Assembly (NCBI GenBank): GCA_964250215.1
Contig: CAXUEX010000029.1
Span: 1 to 25,187, forward strand
Source: DAIDJM01 sp964250215
GTDB lineage: Bacteria > Pseudomonadota > Alphaproteobacteria > Acetobacterales > Acetobacteraceae
Length of the DNA: 25,187 bases
Direction of reading: 5' to 3'
Shown here in pieces: positions 5,121 through 13,165 of this stretch; the first letter of the stretch is position 1; each line of letters opens with the position of its first letter. The position numbers were made by a program, and so were the translations under genes. The notes under the pieces are model-generated. The model worked only from the letters and a program-made list of their open reading frames with translations. It made no database searches and was not told where the DNA came from.

Positions 5121-7733
5121 TCACGCATGGATTTCGATCTGAGGCTTCTCTGCCGCCCAATCGGCAGCGTGCATGTCGGCTTGCTCGGCGGTGCAGCTTG
5201 CGCCGCGCGCCATCAGGCGCGCTACGTCGGCGCCGGGCAGGCCTGCGGTCAGCAATGCCAGTAGGCGATTGGCGCCCGCCTGCTCCAGCCGGTCACGCAC
5301 CTGATCCGTGCGGCTGTAATGCGCGTCGGTAAAGCCATAGAGCTGTGCCGCAACCGGCAAATTGCCACTGAGCGCCGCGGCCAATGCAAGATGTTCCAGA
5401 CAGATCACCGCGTAATCCGTGTAGCCGAGCCCTCGGTTGAGCCGTAGCGCTTCCCGCGCAACGCTTATGCTGCCCGGCACATCATCGATCGCCAAGCGAT
5501 ACCCCGAGAGGTTGCCGAGCGTTACCGCCAGCACGCCCAGCACGTGCCGGGATCTCGCTTCCTGGATGCTTCGTAGCGCATATTCGACGGCTGCCGGGAT
5601 ATCGCCAGAAGCCGCCTCCAACTCGGCAAGATTGACGTAGGAGGTGAGTTCGCCGCTTCGGTCGCCGAGTTGCCGGCGCATGGCGAGCGCGCGTTCGTTG
5701 TAGTCGCGCGCTTGCGTAAGATCGCCGTGGATGTAGTGCAGGGATCCCATGTGGCCGATCGCGCTTGCATGGTCTTTCGTATTGCCGCGCGGTTCGAGCA
5801 GAGCGAGCGCCTCCCGCATCTGCGCGAAAGCTTCCTCGGTCGTTTCTCCGGGGCGCACGCTGGCAATCGCCGTGGTGCGCAGCGCGCAGGCAAGCCCAAC
5901 CGTATCGTTGGAGCAGCGGAACAGAGCGATGGCGCGTCGGCGGGTTTGCAGGATTTCACCCGTGCTGCGCACGCCCTGATGTCGCTGCGCCCAATACAGC
6001 ACCCAGGCCGCGATGCCGGGCGGCGTGCCGGGGTGGAGATGCGGAAGTGCCGTTTGAGTCCAGCGCCGCATCGCGGCTTGCAGCGAGAGTTCCTCGGTCA
6101 GGCTGCCGGCGTTGGCCACCAGAACCAAGCCGAGTTCGGCATCGCCCGAAACGCCGAACGCCCAGTCGATCGCGGCGCGCAGGTTCTCCACCTCCGGGCC
6201 GAACGCCGCGATCCATGCATCGGTCGCGGTGGTGGCCCAGCTCTGTTCGGCCCGCGCGCATACGCGGGCCAGATATTCCGCCATGCGCCGTTCGCAGCCG
6301 GCATCGCCGCTGCCGGCGAGTTTTTCGAGCGCGTAATGACGGGTAGTGTTCAGCATGCCGAATCGCGTGGCGCTGCCCCAGCTTGCGGCGCTGATCAGGG
6401 ATTTATCCACGAGTGCGGCGAGCAGATCCATCACGTCATCGGCTTCGATGCCATCACCGGCCGCCACCGCCGCGGCGCCATCAAGCGTGAAATGATCGAC
6501 GAACACCGAAAGCCGGCGCAGCACGACCTGTTCGGACTCCGAAAGCAGCGCGTGGCTCCAATCGATCGTGGCACGCAGCGTCTGCTGCCGCGGCAATACC
6601 GCCTTGCTGCCGCCAGTGAGCAGCCGGAACACATCCTCCAGCCGCGCAGCGATTTCGGCGGGTTTCAGCAGCCGCAGCCGCGCCGCGGCCAGTTCGGTGG
6701 CCATCGCCACCCCATCCAGCCGACGGCAGATCATGGCAACAGAAGGTGCATCCTCGTCGGTTAGCACGTAGCCGCCGGCCGCATCGGCGGCGCGATCCAC
6801 GAACAGGCGCACGGCTTCCGAGCGTAGCGCCTGCTCGGCGGTGAGGCGGGGATGCGCTTCCGGCAGCGGCAGGGACGGCATGCGATAGATCGTCTCGCCA
6901 TGAATGCCGAGCTGCGAGCGGCTGGTGGCCAGGATCGTAACGTTCGGACAGTGGGCAAGTAGGGCGGCGGCCAGCCGCGCCGTCTCGGCCGCCAGATGTT
7001 CGCAATTGTCCAGCAGCAGCAGCAGAGTTTTCTGCCGCAGAAAGCCGATGGCGATATCGGTGGGGTTGCGTTCGCCGGAAACCGGGATGCCGAGCAGGCG
7101 GCACAGCGTTTCCGCCACCAGCGCCGGATCGGTAAGCGGCGCCAGTTCCAGCAGCCACACGCCGTCGGCGTAATCGGCGAGCGCGGCGCGGGCGGCGCGG
7201 ATTGCCACGCGCGTCTTGCCCACGCCGCCTGAGCCCACCAGCGTCACCAGCTTGCGCTCGGCGAGGCGCGCTGCGATGTCGGCCAACTCGCGTTCGCGGC
7301 CGATGAAGCTGTTCGATTCCAGCGGCAGATTGTGCATCGGACCGGCCGGTATTCCGGCGCCGATTGGGGCCGCCGGCGCGGTCAGCGCGTCGGACGTCCC
7401 GGGCGCCTCAAGCGTAACGGGCCAAACGAACCGGTAGCCCCGGCCCGGCACGGTGACGATGAGTTGCCGGTCGGGCGGCGCCTGGCGCAGCAATTTCCTC
7501 AGAGTGACGATCTGCGTGGTGAGGTTGTTCTCCTCCACCACCACATCCGGCCACACCTCGTTCATCAGCTCGGCCTTCCCGGCCAGTTCGCCGCGACGCC
7601 GCACCAACGCCACCAGCACATCGAACGCCCGGCCACCCAGGCTCAGCGCCGCATCGCCGTCCAGCAGCAGACGGCGCGCCGGGTTCAGCCGGAATGTATC
7701 GAAAACGAACACGGTATCCGGGGGCATGGTCAT
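5121..7733 (-). CDS. Winged-helix regulator fused to NB-ARC-like (STAND) ATPase with helical-repeat C terminus
   Basis: The product is 870 residues. Residues about 8-106 form an OmpR/PhoB-type winged helix, with the recognition-helix region NNLTTQIVTLRKLLRQ and the wing VPGRGYRFVWPV. A Pro/Ala linker leads to a STAND NTPase: FIGRERE at about 143-149, Walker A GSGGVGKT at 167-174, and Walker B LLLLLDNCEH at 237-246. An NB-ARC-type winged helix and a TPR-like helical array (about 560-820) follow. There is no receiver domain, so this is not a two-component regulator. Such proteins are thought to be ATP-dependent transcription switches whose C-terminal repeats sense a ligand or partner. The start is the first of two close ATGs (7733 and 7727); the Shine-Dalgarno is weak. 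The gene is downstream of, and in the same direction as, the OFA transporter, 294 bases apart. The target is unknown. Confidence 0.85.
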   Translation of the reverse strand: MTMPPDTVFVFDTFRLNPARRLLLDGDAALSLGGRAFDVLVALVRRRGELAGKAELMNEVWPDVVVEENNLTTQIVTLRKLLRQAPPDRQLIVTVPGRGYRFVWPVTLEAPGTSDALTAPAAPIGAGIPAGPMHNLPLESNSFIGRERELADIAARLAERKLVTLVGSGGVGKTRVAIRAARAALADYADGVWLLELAPLTDPALVAETLCRLLGIPVSGERNPTDIAIGFLRQKTLLLLLDNCEHLAAETARLAAALLAHCPNVTILATSRSQLGIHGETIYRMPSLPLPEAHPRLTAEQALRSEAVRLFVDRAADAAGGYVLTDEDAPSVAMICRRLDGVAMATELAAARLRLLKPAEIAARLEDVFRLLTGGSKAVLPRQQTLRATIDWSHALLSESEQVVLRRLSVFVDHFTLDGAAAVAAGDGIEADDVMDLLAALVDKSLISAASWGSATRFGMLNTTRHYALEKLAGSGDAGCERRMAEYLARVCARAEQSWATTATDAWIAAFGPEVENLRAAIDWAFGVSGDAELGLVLVANAGSLTEELSLQAAMRRWTQTALPHLHPGTPPGIAAWVLYWAQRHQGVRSTGEILQTRRRAIALFRCSNDTVGLACALRTTAIASVRPGETTEEAFAQMREALALLEPRGNTKDHASAIGHMGSLHYIHGDLTQARDYNERALAMRRQLGDRSGELTSYVNLAELEAASGDIPAAVEYALRSIQEARSRHVLGVLAVTLGNLSGYRLAIDDVPGSISVAREALRLNRGLGYTDYAVICLEHLALAAALSGNLPVAAQLYGFTDAHYSRTDQVRDRLEQAGANRLLALLTAGLPGADVARLMARGASCTAEQADMHAADWAAEKPQIEIHA

Positions 7734-8027
7734 TCTTTAGCAGATGGCTGGAAAACGCGCCGACGCAAAAGTTTGTCGCTGCCGGGTCCGGCGACAGGAT
7801 GCGTGGCGCTGCCGCCACGTTCCGCGGCTGGAACCTGGGGGAGCGACGGAAAGCGGGGCGGGGCGGCATGGGGCAATGGTTCGGTCTCCTGCGAGCCTGG
7901 CGGAATGGCCGGCTGCGATGAACCTGCCCGCGTCGGTCGCAAAAATCCTGGGAAGCCGGATCAAGCGTCGTGAAACGATGTGAGGCGAAACAACGGTAAA
8001 CGCGGGGGCTGCCGCGAGTATGCTCCG
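7734..8027. other. Intergenic region between the STAND regulator and the MFS gene
   Basis: This 294-base gap holds no supported gene; open frames of 70-80 codons on both strands are expected at this GC content and lack family resemblance or ribosome sites. The one structured element is an inverted repeat, TGTCGCTG (7774-7781) against CGGCGACA (7789-7796), with one T-G mismatch and a seven-base centre. It lies 41-63 bases upstream of the regulator start and could be an operator or a leader hairpin; this is inference only. Confidence 0.35.
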
Positions 8028-9626
8028 CTAGCGGAACAGCGCCGCCGCCTTCTGGCCGGTTTGCGCCACGCCCCACAATAGCGGCAGCCCGACCGCGAGC
8101 CACGCCAGCGCGACGCCGAGGCCGGGTTTCCCCGAGACCGCCGGCAAGGTGGCGGTGGCCGCGGCTTCCGGCTGCACCGCGAAAAGCCCCGGCCGCAGCT
8201 TGCCGACCAGCAGATTGCACACGAACCCAACCACGAGCAGCGCCGCCAGCACATACAGGGTGCGATCGTACACCTGCGCGCGCGCCACGCCGGCCGCCAT
8301 CTGCCGCTCGCGCAGATCGTTGACGATCTCCGGCCCGACGATACCGGCCACCGACCATGCGGTGAGCAGCCTGCCGTGGATTGCGCCCACGAAGCCGGTG
8401 CCGAAGATATCCGCCAGATAGGCCGGGATGGTGGCGAAGCCGCCGCCATACATCGAAAGGATCACCGCAAAGGCGGCGGCGAACCCGGCGCGGCTGCCGG
8501 CATGGGCCAGCGAGGGTGCAGCAGCGTACAGCACGGCGCCGAGCGCGAAAAAGATCGCATACACGGGCTTGCGGCCCAGCCGGTCGGACATCGAGGCCCA
8601 GAAGAACCGGCCCAGGATGTTGAACAGCGAGAGGAAGCCGATGAAGCCGGCGGCGATCGCGGCCACGGCCTTGCGCTGCGCCGGATCGAGCGCCGCGAAC
8701 CCGGTCTGCGGCGCGCCGATGAGCGAGCCGCCGAAAATCTCCTGCAGCATGGGGCTCGCCATTTCCAGCACGCCGATACCGGCGGTGACGTTCAGGCAGA
8801 GCACCGCCCAGAGCAGCCAGAACGGGGCCGTGAGATTGGCCGCATTCACCGGCACCGAGCCGCGCGCGAGGTCGTTCCGCACTTGGTCGGTCGCTGGTCC
8901 GGCCGCCGGTTGCCAGCCTTCGTGCGGCACGCGGTAGCCGAACGCGCCGCCCAGCATGAAAACCAGGTAGATCGCCGCGAGCGCGAGCAGCGTGGGCGCG
9001 ACGCCGGTATCGGTTGGGGTGTGGAACGCCGCCATCAGCTTCTGCGCGAGCGGCGAGCCGATCATGGCGCCGCCGCCGAACCCCATGATGGCCAGGCCGG
9101 TGGCCAGCCCGCGCCGATCGGGAAACCATTTGACCAGCGTGGAGACTGGCGAAATGTAGCCGAGCCCCAGGCCGATTCCGCCGATCAGGCCGCCGCCGAG
9201 CCACATGAGCCAGAGCTGGTGGATTTCGACGCCGACGGCCATGATCGCGAGGCCGCCGGGCCAGCAGATGGCGGCAATCACGCCCGCCATGCGCGGGCCG
9301 GCACGCTCCAGCCAGCCGCCCCAGATCGCGGCGGAGACGCCGAGGAAGACGATGCCGAGCTGGAATATCTCCTTCAGGTCGCCGACCTGCCAATCGCAAT
9401 CGGTGGCGGTGAGCCGGTAGGCCAGGCCGGAACCCCTGGGACAGGCGATGGAGTGCGTGACGCCCACCGCCTCGGCCAGCGGCAGCCAGAACACGCTGAG
9501 CCCGTACACCATGCCGATGCACAGATGCACCGCGAGCGCCGCGGGCGGCACGAGCCAGCGCGGATACCCCGGCGGCGCCACGATGCGGGCACGTGACAAC
9601 AGGCCCGTCGCGGCCGTTCCGTGCAT
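8028..9626 (-). CDS. OFA-type major facilitator superfamily transporter
   Basis: The product is 532 residues with about twelve hydrophobic segments, so it is an inner-membrane carrier. OFA (oxalate/formate antiporter) family features are visible: KWFPDRRGLATGLAIMGFGG followed by GAMIGSPLAQ in the first half, and GRFFWASMSDRLGRKPVY at the start of the second half. A periplasmic loop near the N terminus (about residues 50-75) carries two cysteines (ACPRG and DCDW). Substrates of this family include oxalate, formate and other small carboxylates; the exact one cannot be read here. The start at 9626 is supported by GCGGAGGAAAC directly upstream; the much longer open frame to 10931 is antisense to serC. 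The gene is divergent from serC (123-base gap) and precedes the STAND regulator on the same strand. Its stop codon lies inside a 12-bp palindrome (8024-8035). Confidence 0.85.
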   Translation of the reverse strand: MHGTAATGLLSRARIVAPPGYPRWLVPPAALAVHLCIGMVYGLSVFWLPLAEAVGVTHSIACPRGSGLAYRLTATDCDWQVGDLKEIFQLGIVFLGVSAAIWGGWLERAGPRMAGVIAAICWPGGLAIMAVGVEIHQLWLMWLGGGLIGGIGLGLGYISPVSTLVKWFPDRRGLATGLAIMGFGGGAMIGSPLAQKLMAAFHTPTDTGVAPTLLALAAIYLVFMLGGAFGYRVPHEGWQPAAGPATDQVRNDLARGSVPVNAANLTAPFWLLWAVLCLNVTAGIGVLEMASPMLQEIFGGSLIGAPQTGFAALDPAQRKAVAAIAAGFIGFLSLFNILGRFFWASMSDRLGRKPVYAIFFALGAVLYAAAPSLAHAGSRAGFAAAFAVILSMYGGGFATIPAYLADIFGTGFVGAIHGRLLTAWSVAGIVGPEIVNDLRERQMAAGVARAQVYDRTLYVLAALLVVGFVCNLLVGKLRPGLFAVQPEAAATATLPAVSGKPGLGVALAWLAVGLPLLWGVAQTGQKAAALFR

Positions 9627-9660
9627 GTTTCCTCCGCTTGCTTGCGGCGGAGCTTGGCAG

Positions 9661-9753
9661 ATGTTGCGCCGCACGCAAGGTGCGGCTATGAGGCGCGTGG
9701 GCCACGCCCCCCCACCGGGGCGCTTCTCTTCTGCAAGGGAGAGTGTTGCATGA
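9661..9753 (+). CDS. Possible 30-residue leader peptide upstream of serC
   Basis: A short frame begins at ATG 9661, with GGAG (9649-9652) eight bases upstream. It encodes MLRRTQGAAM, then RRVGHAPPPG and RFSSARESVA. Its stop TGA (9751-9753) overlaps the serC start as ATGA, an arrangement typical of translational coupling. Three of the last eight residues are serine. It crosses the leader hairpins. It may instead be a chance frame; no homologue is recognised. Confidence 0.3.
   Translation: MLRRTQGAAMRRVGHAPPPGRFSSARESVA
9668..9741 (+). promoter_or_regulatory. Structured serC-serA leader (candidate cis-regulatory RNA)
   Basis: Three consecutive hairpins can form. Stem 1 is GCCGCAC (9668-9674) with GTGCGGC (9680-9686) and a five-base loop. 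Stem 2 is CGCCCC (9705-9710) with GGGGCG (9717-9722), followed by CTTCTCTTCT. Stem 3 pairs 9724-9730 with 9735-9741, with two G-U pairs, and would cover the serC Shine-Dalgarno AGGGAGA. A 'serC' leader RNA motif is known upstream of serC-serA in alphaproteobacteria; whether this one belongs to it cannot be decided by eye. Confidence 0.45.
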
Positions 9754-10925
9754 CAACGCTTGCCAGTCCGGAACTGCGTCCGGCCAATCCCCACTTCTCG
9801 TCCGGTCCTTGCGCGAAACGACCTGGCTGGTCGCTCGCGGCGCTCGATACCGCGCAGCTCGGCCGCAGCCATCGCGCGAAGGCCCCGAAAACGGCGCTGG
9901 TCGAGGTGATCGAACGCTCGCGCACGCTGCTCGGCATGCCGGCGGATTGGCGGCTCGGCATTCTGCCGGGATCGGACACCGGCGCCTTCGAGGCGGCCAT
10001 GTGGTCGCTGCTCGGGCCGCGCGGCGTGGATGTGCTGAGCTTCGAAAGCTTTTCCGAGGGCTGGGCGATTGATGCGGTGAAGCAATTGCGGTTGGATGCG
10101 CGCGTGCTGAGCGCCGCCTATGGCGAGCTGCCGGACCTCGCTGCCATCGATTTCGCGCGCGATGTGGTGCTGTGCTGGAACGGCACCACGTCTGGCGTGC
10201 GGATGCCGGACGGCAATTTCATTCCTGTGGATCGTGAGGGGCTGGTGCTGTGCGATGCCACCTCGGCCGCGTTCGCGATGGCGCTGCCGTGGGACAGGTT
10301 CGATGCGGTCACCTGGTCGTGGCAGAAGGTGCTGGGCGGCGAGGCGGCGCACGGCATGTTGGCGCTTTCGCCGCGTGCGGTCGCGCGACTGGAGTCGCAC
10401 AAGCCGGCTTGGCCGCTGCCAAAGATTTTCCGGCTGACGAAGGGCGGCAAGCTCATCGACGGCATTTTCGCGGGCGAGACGATCAACACGCCTTCGATGC
10501 TTTGCGTCGCGGATGCGCTCGATGGGCTGGGCTGGGCTGAAGGCATCGGCGGCCTGCCGGCGCTGATCGCGCGAAGCGAAGCCAATCTGGCCTGCGTCGC
10601 CGAGTGGGTCGGGCGCAGCGTCTGGGCGGAATTCCTGGCGAAGCGACCGGAAACACGCTCTTCGACCTCGATCTGCCTGAAGATCGCGGCACCCTGGTTT
10701 GCGGCGCTGGATGCGGCCGGGCAGGCGGCGGCGGCGAAGAAGATGGCGTCGATGCTGGAGGCGGAGGGCGTGGCGCTGGATATCGGCGCCTATCGCGATG
10801 CGCCGCCGGGCTTGCGCATCTGGGGCGGGGCCACGGTGGAAGCTGCCGATATCGCGGCGTTGCTGCCCTGGCTGGATTGGGCCGAGACCCAGGCGCGGCC
10901 GGCGTCGGCCCGGGAAGCGGCATAA
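9750..10925 (+). CDS. serC: Phosphoserine aminotransferase
   Basis: The product is 391 residues. It converts 3-phosphohydroxypyruvate and glutamate to phosphoserine and 2-oxoglutarate in the cytoplasm, using pyridoxal phosphate. It belongs to the alphaproteobacterial/methanosarcinal SerC type: an N terminus with NPHFSSGPCAKRPGWS, the phosphate-binding LPGSDTGAFE (about 72-81), the cofactor-ring contact CDATSAAF (about 168-175) and the PLP lysine in TWSWQKVLGGEAAHG at K193. The start at 9750 has the AGGGAGA ribosome site about seven bases upstream. serA follows after four bases, so the two genes form a serine operon. The upstream MFS gene is divergent. A structured leader and possible leader peptide precede it, suggesting post-transcriptional or attenuation-type control. 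Confidence 0.93.
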   Translation: MTTLASPELRPANPHFSSGPCAKRPGWSLAALDTAQLGRSHRAKAPKTALVEVIERSRTLLGMPADWRLGILPGSDTGAFEAAMWSLLGPRGVDVLSFESFSEGWAIDAVKQLRLDARVLSAAYGELPDLAAIDFARDVVLCWNGTTSGVRMPDGNFIPVDREGLVLCDATSAAFAMALPWDRFDAVTWSWQKVLGGEAAHGMLALSPRAVARLESHKPAWPLPKIFRLTKGGKLIDGIFAGETINTPSMLCVADALDGLGWAEGIGGLPALIARSEANLACVAEWVGRSVWAEFLAKRPETRSSTSICLKIAAPWFAALDAAGQAAAAKKMASMLEAEGVALDIGAYRDAPPGLRIWGGATVEAADIAALLPWLDWAETQARPASAREAA

Positions 10926-10929
10926 GCCC

Positions 10930-12516
10930 ATGCCAAAGGTTCTGATCAGCGACGCGCTCTCGCCCGCGGCGGTGGCGATTTTCGAGCGGCGCGGGATCGC
11001 GACCGATGTGCGGCCGGGGCTCTCACCCGCGGCGCTGCGGGAGATCGTGGCCGGCTACGAAGGGCTGGCGATCCGTTCGGCCACGAAGGTAACACGCGAG
11101 CTCATCGAGGCGGCGCCGAAGCTGCGCGTGGTGGGCCGCGCCGGTATTGGCGTGGACAATGTGGATTTGAAGGCGGCCACCGCGCACGGCGTGGTGGTGA
11201 TGAACACGCCGCACGGCAATTCCATCACCACGGCCGAGCACGCGATTGCGATGATGTTGGCGCTGGCGCGGCAAATTCCCGAAGCGAGCGTTTCGACCAA
11301 GGCGGGAAAATGGGAGAAGAACCGCTTTCTCGGCGTGGAGCTGACGGCCAAGACACTGGGCTTGATCGGCGCCGGCAATATCGGCTCGATCGTGGCCGAT
11401 CGCGCGCGCGGCTTGCGCATGCGCGTGATTGCCTACGATCCGTATCTTTCGGAGAAGCGCGCGCTGGATCTGGGCGTGGAGAAGGTGGAGCTGGACGAGC
11501 TGCTCGCGCGCGCCGATTTCATTACGCTGCACACGCCGATGACCGAGGCGACGCGCAACATCCTCTCGCGTGAGCGGTTGGCGCAGTGCCGGCCCGGGGT
11601 GCGCATCGTGAACTGCGCCCGCGGCGGGCTGATCGACGAGGCGGCGCTGGCCGATTCCATCCGATCGGGCCATGTCGCCGGTGCGGCGCTGGATGTGTTC
11701 GAAGCCGAGCCGGCCAAGTCCAGCCCGCTGTTCGGGCTGGAGAACGTGGTGTGCACGCCGCATCTGGGCGCCAGCACCACGGAAGCACAGGAAAACGTGG
11801 CGTTGCAGGTGGCCGAACAGATGGCCGATTTCCTGCTGCATGGTGCGGTGGCCAATGCGATCAACATGCCGAGCATTTCAGCCGAGGATGCGCCGCGGCT
11901 GAAACCTTATATGGACCTGGCGCAGAAGCTCGGAGCTTTTGCGGGACAGCTCACGCGGGCGCAGGATGGCGTGATCCGCCGGATCGCGATCGAATACGAA
12001 GGCGCCGCGGCCGACCTGAACCATCGTCCGCTCACGGCCGCTTCGCTGGCCGGCACGCTTTTGCCGGTGCTGGCGGGCGTGAACATGGTGAACGCGCCGG
12101 TGCTGGCGGCCGAGCACGGCATCGAGATCGCGGAAACGGTAAACCGCCGGCCGGGCGAATACCAGACGCTGGTGCGCATCACGGTGACCACCGAGCGGGG
12201 CGCCCGGACGGTGGCGGGCACGCTGTTCGCCGACCGGCCGCGCGTGGTGGAGATCAAGGGCATCACGGTGGAGGCGGATTTCTCGCGCCACATGCTGTAT
12301 GTGACGAATCAGGACCGGCCCGGCTTCGTCGGCCGGTTCGGCGACACGCTGGCGCGGCACGGCATCAATATCGGCACGTTCCACATGGGCCGGACGGCGC
12401 CGGGCGGCGATGCGATCTGCCTGGTGTCGGTGGACGAGGACGTGACCGAGGCGGTGCTGGCCGAGGTGCGGGGGCTGCCGTTGGTGGTGCAGGCGACGGC
12501 GCTGGGTTTTGGGTGA
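10930..12516 (+). CDS. serA: D-3-phosphoglycerate dehydrogenase (long form with ACT domain)
   Basis: The product is 528 residues, the usual length of the long SerA form. It oxidises 3-phosphoglycerate to phosphohydroxypyruvate with NAD+, the first step of serine synthesis. Visible features are the substrate-side GRAGIGVDNVD (about 69-79), the NAD-binding GAGNIG (147-152) with the acidic D170 after the second strand, and the catalytic triad R231 (NCARGG), E260 (FEAEP) and H278 (TPHLGAST). Residues about 320-440 form the intervening ASB domain, and the ACT domain covers about 455-528 (MLYVTNQDRPGFVGRFGDTL), normally the serine feedback site. The gene begins four bases after serC. Nothing is missing or unusual. 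Confidence 0.95.
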   Translation: MPKVLISDALSPAAVAIFERRGIATDVRPGLSPAALREIVAGYEGLAIRSATKVTRELIEAAPKLRVVGRAGIGVDNVDLKAATAHGVVVMNTPHGNSITTAEHAIAMMLALARQIPEASVSTKAGKWEKNRFLGVELTAKTLGLIGAGNIGSIVADRARGLRMRVIAYDPYLSEKRALDLGVEKVELDELLARADFITLHTPMTEATRNILSRERLAQCRPGVRIVNCARGGLIDEAALADSIRSGHVAGAALDVFEAEPAKSSPLFGLENVVCTPHLGASTTEAQENVALQVAEQMADFLLHGAVANAINMPSISAEDAPRLKPYMDLAQKLGAFAGQLTRAQDGVIRRIAIEYEGAAADLNHRPLTAASLAGTLLPVLAGVNMVNAPVLAAEHGIEIAETVNRRPGEYQTLVRITVTTERGARTVAGTLFADRPRVVEIKGITVEADFSRHMLYVTNQDRPGFVGRFGDTLARHGINIGTFHMGRTAPGGDAICLVSVDEDVTEAVLAEVRGLPLVVQATALGFG

Positions 12517-12522
12517 GGCAGC

Positions 12523-12551
12523 TTGATGGCCACCACCCTGCGTGCTAGTGG
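12523..12551 (+). promoter_or_regulatory. Candidate promoter of the atpHAGDC operon
   Basis: TTGATGG (12523-12529) and GCTAGTGG (12544-12551), 14 bases apart, resemble the alphaproteobacterial housekeeping pattern TTGaCgS-N10-14-GCtANAWC, with mismatches in the -10 part. Transcription would start roughly at 12555-12560, leaving a leader of about 40 bases. Confidence 0.35.
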
Positions 12552-12557
12552 CGCCGC

Positions 12558-12574
12558 GCCGGGCGGGTCCCGGC
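12558..12574 (+). terminator. Hairpin between serA and atpH (weak terminator or leader stem)
   Basis: GCCGGG (12558-12563) pairs with CCCGGC (12569-12574) around CGGGT. Only a pyrimidine-rich TCCCTTCCT follows, so termination of the serine operon would be inefficient. It could equally be the first hairpin of the atp mRNA. Confidence 0.35.
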
Positions 12575-12598
12575 TCCCTTCCTGACAGGATTTCTTCT

Positions 12599-13165
12599 GT
12601 GGCCTCAGGTGGCTCGGCAATTTCGCATGGCGGCGGCGTCGCCGACCGTTACGCTACCGCGCTCTATAGCCTGGCCGACGAGGAACGGACGCTGGACGAG
12701 ACGGTGCGCGAGGTGGGGCGGCTGGCCCAGCTCATTGCCGAAAGCGCCGATTTTCGCCGGCTGCTGGCCAGCCCGCTGATCGACATCCGCGAGGGCATGG
12801 CGGCGGTGCGGGCGGTGCTGGAGCAGGAGGGATTTTCCTCGATACTGGTGCGCTTCGCTAGCGTAATCGCCGGGAATCGCCGACTGCGGCTGCTGCCGAC
12901 CATCCTGGCCCGCTTCGCTGCGTTGGTGGCGGAGAAGCGCGGTGTGGTGACGGCAGATGTAGCCACCGCGCATCCGCTTTCCGATGTGCAGCGCGAAAGC
13001 CTGCGCGCGCGGCTGATCGAGGCCGGATACGGCCACGTGAACATTCATGAAAACGTCGATCCGGCGATGCTGGGCGGACTTGTGGTGCGCATCGGGTCGC
13101 GCCTGTTCGACAGCAGCCTGCGTTCACGCCTGCAACGTCTGAAATACGCCATGGGAGCCGCCTGA
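12599..13165 (+). CDS. atpH: ATP synthase F1 subunit delta
   Basis: The product is 188 residues from a GTG start. The delta subunit (the mitochondrial OSCP equivalent) sits on top of F1 and joins it to the peripheral b stalk. The N-terminal helical domain reads VADRYATALYSLADEERTLD ('RYA.AL...A'). The C-terminal domain has the family signature ending in NVDPAMLGGLVVRIGSRLFD, then SSLRSRLQRLK. GTG 12599 is chosen because AGGA (12587-12590) lies eight bases upstream and it gives a family-length N terminus; the frame extends further to 12542 without a ribosome site. The stop overlaps the atpA start by one base (TGATG), indicating coupled translation. This is the first gene of atpHAGDC. Confidence 0.92.
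   Translation: MASGGSAISHGGGVADRYATALYSLADEERTLDETVREVGRLAQLIAESADFRRLLASPLIDIREGMAAVRAVLEQEGFSSILVRFASVIAGNRRLRLLPTILARFAALVAEKRGVVTADVATAHPLSDVQRESLRARLIEAGYGHVNIHENVDPAMLGGLVVRIGSRLFDSSLRSRLQRLKYAMGAA

Noticed and set aside
7888..7925. tRNA-like string (GAGCCTGGCGGAATGGCCGG) in the 7734-8027 gap
   Set aside because: No acceptor stem, anticodon arm or T loop can be built around it.
8024..8035. 12-bp perfect palindrome TCCGCTAGCGGA over the MFS stop codon
   Set aside because: No loop or T run for termination and no second copy; it may be chance or a restriction-type site.
8376..9596. 406-codon open frame on the plus strand
   Set aside because: It is antisense to the MFS gene and composed of charged low-complexity sequence typical of GC-rich shadows.
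7408..9756. 782-codon open frame on the minus strand
   Set aside because: It is an out-of-frame shadow of the MFS and regulator genes; composition is Arg/Gly/Pro-rich with no family pattern.
9627..10931. N-terminal extension of the MFS frame
   Set aside because: It is antisense to serC; the ATG at 9626 has a good ribosome site and gives the OFA N terminus.
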